From positions 1-15,762 of the forward strand of contig JAJFLL010000122.1 in assembly GCA_021772695.1 (NCBI GenBank): DNA of 15,762 nt. Reading direction: 5' to 3'. The notes below the pieces were generated by a model. It saw only the letters and a list, made by a program, of their open reading frames with translations, was not told the DNA's origin and did not search any database. How positions within the stretch are numbered: position 1 is the first letter of the stretch; the number at the start of each line of letters is the position of its first letter. Below, piece after piece: positions 13,286 to 15,762 of the stretch. The stretch comes from Deltaproteobacteria bacterium. GTDB taxonomy: Bacteria; UBA10199; DSSB01. Made by a program: the position numbers and the translations under genes.

Positions 13286-14854
13286 TTGCGCCCGGAAGAC
13301 CAGAAGCGCATGGTCGTTGAAGTGACCCAACGGGTCCTACAAAATCTCGCTCCGAATCTGGGAGACGCAGAAAAGCATATCTGGGACACCCTATACGAGG
13401 AACGGCAACGCTTAGAGCAAGATAAGCACCATAACGGTCCATTGGCTTTTTATCGAATGATTCAAAAGCAAGCCCTTGAGGCTTCTCCTAAAAAACAGCG
13501 GGAAATTTTAGGAGACTTGATCAAACATTTTGCCGAAGAGGTATTGGGCCACTTCAGCCAAAGCATGTATCAAGTGGCCACCCGCATTGTACCATATGGG
13601 CTTAATTTTTTGCTCAATACCTTGAGTCCTTTAAGATTATTGAAGGATTTCCCCAACGGATTTGGAAAACTAGACCAGCAAATTATTATTCAGGGCGACA
13701 CCTCCACCATTCAAACCTTGGCGAAACAGGGAACCCTGGTATTGGTCCCTACTCATGTCAGTAATTTAGATAGCATTCTGATTGGTTATTCTTTGCACAG
13801 GTTAGGATTGCCTCCGTTTCTTTATGGTGCAGGGCTTAACTTATTTTCAAATCCTGTGATGGGATTTTTCATGGACCATCTCGGGGCCTATAAAGTCGAC
13901 CGAAAGAAAAAATCCTATGTCTATAAGGAGGTGCTCAAAGCCTACGCCGGTTATTCTATGGAACTGGGTTACCATAATTTGTTTTTTCCCGGTGGCACCC
14001 GGTCCCGCTCGGGAAAGATAGAGGAAAAACTAAAAATGGGACTATTGGGTATGGGGCTTAATGCTTATATCCATAATTTAATCAACCAGAAGCCTAAGCC
14101 AGATATTTTTGTCGTTCCCTGTACGCTAAATTATCAATTGGTTTTGGAGTCTCCTACGCTAGTCGAGGATTATCTCAAAGAGGTTGGAAAAAGTCGTTTT
14201 ATCATCGAAGACGACGAGTCTTTCCAGGTAAAAAAAATTATTGAATTTGCCACAAAACTATTTTCACTGGAATCGGCCATCCATGTAGTGATTTCTCATC
14301 CCCTCGATCTGTTTGGTAATCAAGTAGATGCCAAGGGAAGATCCAAGGACCATCGAGGACGCATCATTGATCGACAATCTTATATCATGAAAAATAAGCA
14401 GGTGGCATTTGATGCTCAACGGGACCGGGAATACACTCAGGAGTTGGGGCATAGCATTAGGGAAGCCTTTATCCGAGATACGGTATTAGGTCCCGTGCAG
14501 TTGGTTTCCTGGACCCTGTTTCGTTGGCTCCGAGAATCCAATCCTGAATTGGATATCTACCGCTTATTGCGCACTGGAGGGGCTCATGCGAGTATAAGGC
14601 TAACGGATGCCTACTCCCGAATGGAAAAATTGCGGGCCTATCTAAAGAAAAAAGAAAAATCCCATGAAATCCGATTGGACCCCTCCTTGCACCAGAAGGA
14701 TCCCGTGATCATTCTTTCTCAGGCCTTGGCCCATTTAAAAAGTTTTCACCAACCCCCCTCCTTGGAACGCCGGGGCGACCGATTATTTCATCTCGACCGT
14801 CACATCCTGTATTATTATCAAAATCGGGTACCCGATTGGGGAGATCTGCCATGA
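13286..14854 (+). CDS. PlsB-like glycerol-3-phosphate/phospholipid acyltransferase
   Basis: 522 residues from TTG 13286, with AAAGGGGG (13271-13278) seven bases upstream. All four blocks of the PlsB/PlsC acyltransferase fold are present: VPTHVSNLDS (154-163; catalytic His157-x4-Asp162), HLGAYKVDR (198-206), FFPGGTRSRSG (233-243) and IFVVPCTLNYQ (274-284). The GxRSRxG-type block III and overall layout resemble PlsB, the enzyme that puts the first fatty acid on sn-glycerol-3-phosphate, rather than the smaller PlsC. It is shorter than E. coli PlsB (about 800). An N-terminal helical region of about 130 residues and a C-terminal region of about 220 flank the catalytic core. It overlaps gpsA by ATGA, which supplies glycerol-3-phosphate, supporting the assignment. 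Membrane-associated on the cytoplasmic face. Confidence 0.88.
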   Translation: MRPEDQKRMVVEVTQRVLQNLAPNLGDAEKHIWDTLYEERQRLEQDKHHNGPLAFYRMIQKQALEASPKKQREILGDLIKHFAEEVLGHFSQSMYQVATRIVPYGLNFLLNTLSPLRLLKDFPNGFGKLDQQIIIQGDTSTIQTLAKQGTLVLVPTHVSNLDSILIGYSLHRLGLPPFLYGAGLNLFSNPVMGFFMDHLGAYKVDRKKKSYVYKEVLKAYAGYSMELGYHNLFFPGGTRSRSGKIEEKLKMGLLGMGLNAYIHNLINQKPKPDIFVVPCTLNYQLVLESPTLVEDYLKEVGKSRFIIEDDESFQVKKIIEFATKLFSLESAIHVVISHPLDLFGNQVDAKGRSKDHRGRIIDRQSYIMKNKQVAFDAQRDREYTQELGHSIREAFIRDTVLGPVQLVSWTLFRWLRESNPELDIYRLLRTGGAHASIRLTDAYSRMEKLRAYLKKKEKSHEIRLDPSLHQKDPVIILSQALAHLKSFHQPPSLERRGDRLFHLDRHILYYYQNRVPDWGDLP

Positions 14855-15762
14855 CTGTGGATTTTAAGGCGGACGTATTGATGGTGGGTGGCGGTAGCTT
14901 TGGTACGGCCATCGCCCACACCTTGGGTAAAAATAATAAAAAGGTACTATTATGGATGAGAGATTCCGATCAGGTTGCGGAAATCAATCAATCCCATACT
15001 AATGTGCAATTTCATCCCAAGGTAAAATTGTCGAAAAATATTTTGGCAACCACCGATCTAGCTTCGGCCATACCTTCGGTGCCGGTTATTTTGATGGCGA
15101 TTCCCACCAAGGGTTTTCGACAAGTGGCACACGCGGTTGGTGACCATATCAATGGCGAACAAATTCTGGTGCATCTGACGAAGGGAATTGAGCCCAAAAC
15201 CTATAAGCGCATGTCTGAAATTCTTCGCGAAGAAACCTGCGCCCTAAAAATAGGTGTTATTTCCGGTCCCAATTTATCGGTTGAAGTCATTGACGGTCAG
15301 CCCTCGGGTGCCTTGGTGGCTTCCCATTACGATGAAGTGGTCGAACAGATGCAATCCCTCTTTCAAGGGTCCACCTTTCGACTTTACGGAGGAAAAGACG
15401 TCATTGGAACCGAGGTGGGGGGTGCCTTTAAAAACATCATTGCTTTAATGGCCGGTGCGGCCACCGGCATGGGATTCGGTGACAATACCAAGTCTTTAAT
15501 CATCACTAGGGGCTTGGCGGAAATGGCTCAATACGGAGTAGCCGTGGGAGCCGATGTCTTTACCTTTGGTGGTTTGGCGGGCATGGGCGATTTAATGGCG
15601 ACGTGCTCCTCTCCCTTATCGCGAAATCACCAGGTGGGTCGCCGTCTCGCTGGCGGCGAACCCTTAGCCAAAATACTGGAATCCATGCGTCAAGTTGCCG
15701 AGGGTGTACCCACCACCATGGCCGTGTTTCAACAATGTCGTCAAATGGGCTTAGAGCTTGCC
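14851..15762 (+). CDS. gpsA: Glycerol-3-phosphate dehydrogenase [NAD(P)+], 3' truncated by window edge
   Basis: The 304 residues present start at ATG 14851, which overlaps the acyltransferase stop in ATGA and so is probably translationally coupled. Seen are the dinucleotide motif VGGGSFGTA (12-20), LTKGIE (109-114, Lys111), ISGPNLSVEV (137-146), the catalytic Lys block GGAFKNI (190-196, Lys194), MGFGDNTKSLIITRGLAEM (207-225) and GLAGMGDLMATCSSPLSRN (241-259). The enzyme reduces dihydroxyacetone phosphate to sn-glycerol-3-phosphate, the backbone precursor of phospholipids. Family members are about 330-340 residues, so perhaps 30 residues are missing at the window end. No sign of a frameshift. 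Cytoplasmic. Confidence 0.96.
   Translation, partial: MTVDFKADVLMVGGGSFGTAIAHTLGKNNKKVLLWMRDSDQVAEINQSHTNVQFHPKVKLSKNILATTDLASAIPSVPVILMAIPTKGFRQVAHAVGDHINGEQILVHLTKGIEPKTYKRMSEILREETCALKIGVISGPNLSVEVIDGQPSGALVASHYDEVVEQMQSLFQGSTFRLYGGKDVIGTEVGGAFKNIIALMAGAATGMGFGDNTKSLIITRGLAEMAQYGVAVGADVFTFGGLAGMGDLMATCSSPLSRNHQVGRRLAGGEPLAKILESMRQVAEGVPTTMAVFQQCRQMGLELA

Noticed and set aside
13026..13330. Two overlapping minus-strand ORFs (63 and 78 codons) in and beyond the non-coding gap
   Set aside because: Their composition (many Pro, His, Arg, Trp) is like random antisense sequence, they lack ribosome-binding sites, and one runs into the start of the acyltransferase gene.
1..15762. Search for CRISPR arrays, insertion sequences, integrases, toxin-antitoxin or defence genes
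   Set aside because: No regularly spaced repeats, transposase motifs or terminal inverted repeats were seen; gene content and codon style look uniform and chromosomal.

Overview
The window reads as chromosomal DNA of a Gram-negative bacterium, probably of a deltaproteobacteria-like lineage (Myxococcota, Bdellovibrionota or a related candidate phylum) with moderate GC. This is inferred from several predicted lipoproteins, a secreted protein with a myxobacterial-type Cys-rich repeat and a MYXO-CTERM-like tail, a four-Cys lipoprotein of a type I associate with these groups, and a class I cyclic-di-GMP riboswitch. No species is assigned. I see no mobile element, CRISPR array, tRNA or rRNA. Most genes are housekeeping or cell-envelope genes.

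Layout. Bases 1-832 hold the 3' end of metH (B12-dependent methionine synthase, reactivation domain). It faces a secreted Cys-rich protein (894-1538, minus) across a shared hairpin terminator. A divergent regulatory region (1539-1800) with an 18-bp perfect palindrome and a promoter with an embedded inverted repeat leads to a lipoprotein with propeller-like C-terminal repeats (1801-3198). That gene overlaps tail to tail with mnmC (tRNA wobble-uridine modification, 3193-5043, minus). Two more lipoproteins follow on the plus strand (5139-5492 and 5571-6395), then apeB (M18 aminopeptidase, 6402-7688, minus).

Bases 7689-8124 contain a well-formed GEMM-I (c-di-GMP-I) riboswitch on the minus strand (7977-8074), an optional 48-residue ORF (7754-7900) and a hairpin-plus-T8 terminator (7726-7789). 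Together these look like a short self-contained transcription unit lying between ppk2 (polyphosphate kinase 2, 8125-8943, minus) and apeB. This is the most notable item in the window.

The right half holds a Cys-rich lipoprotein with a strong terminator (9071-9475), a small secreted coiled-coil protein (9539-9961, minus), a B12-binding radical SAM enzyme (10077-11618), inorganic pyrophosphatase and a PrsW-family membrane protease in one probable operon (11696-12916), a 369-bp non-coding gap, and a PlsB-like acyltransferase translationally coupled to gpsA (13286 to the window end).

Functional links. GpsA makes sn-glycerol-3-phosphate and the PlsB-like enzyme probably acylates it, so the last operon is the entry to phospholipid synthesis. 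Ppk2 and pyrophosphatase both handle phosphoanhydrides but are not in one operon. The MYXO-CTERM-like protein and the PrsW protease could be substrate and processing enzyme, but that is speculative.
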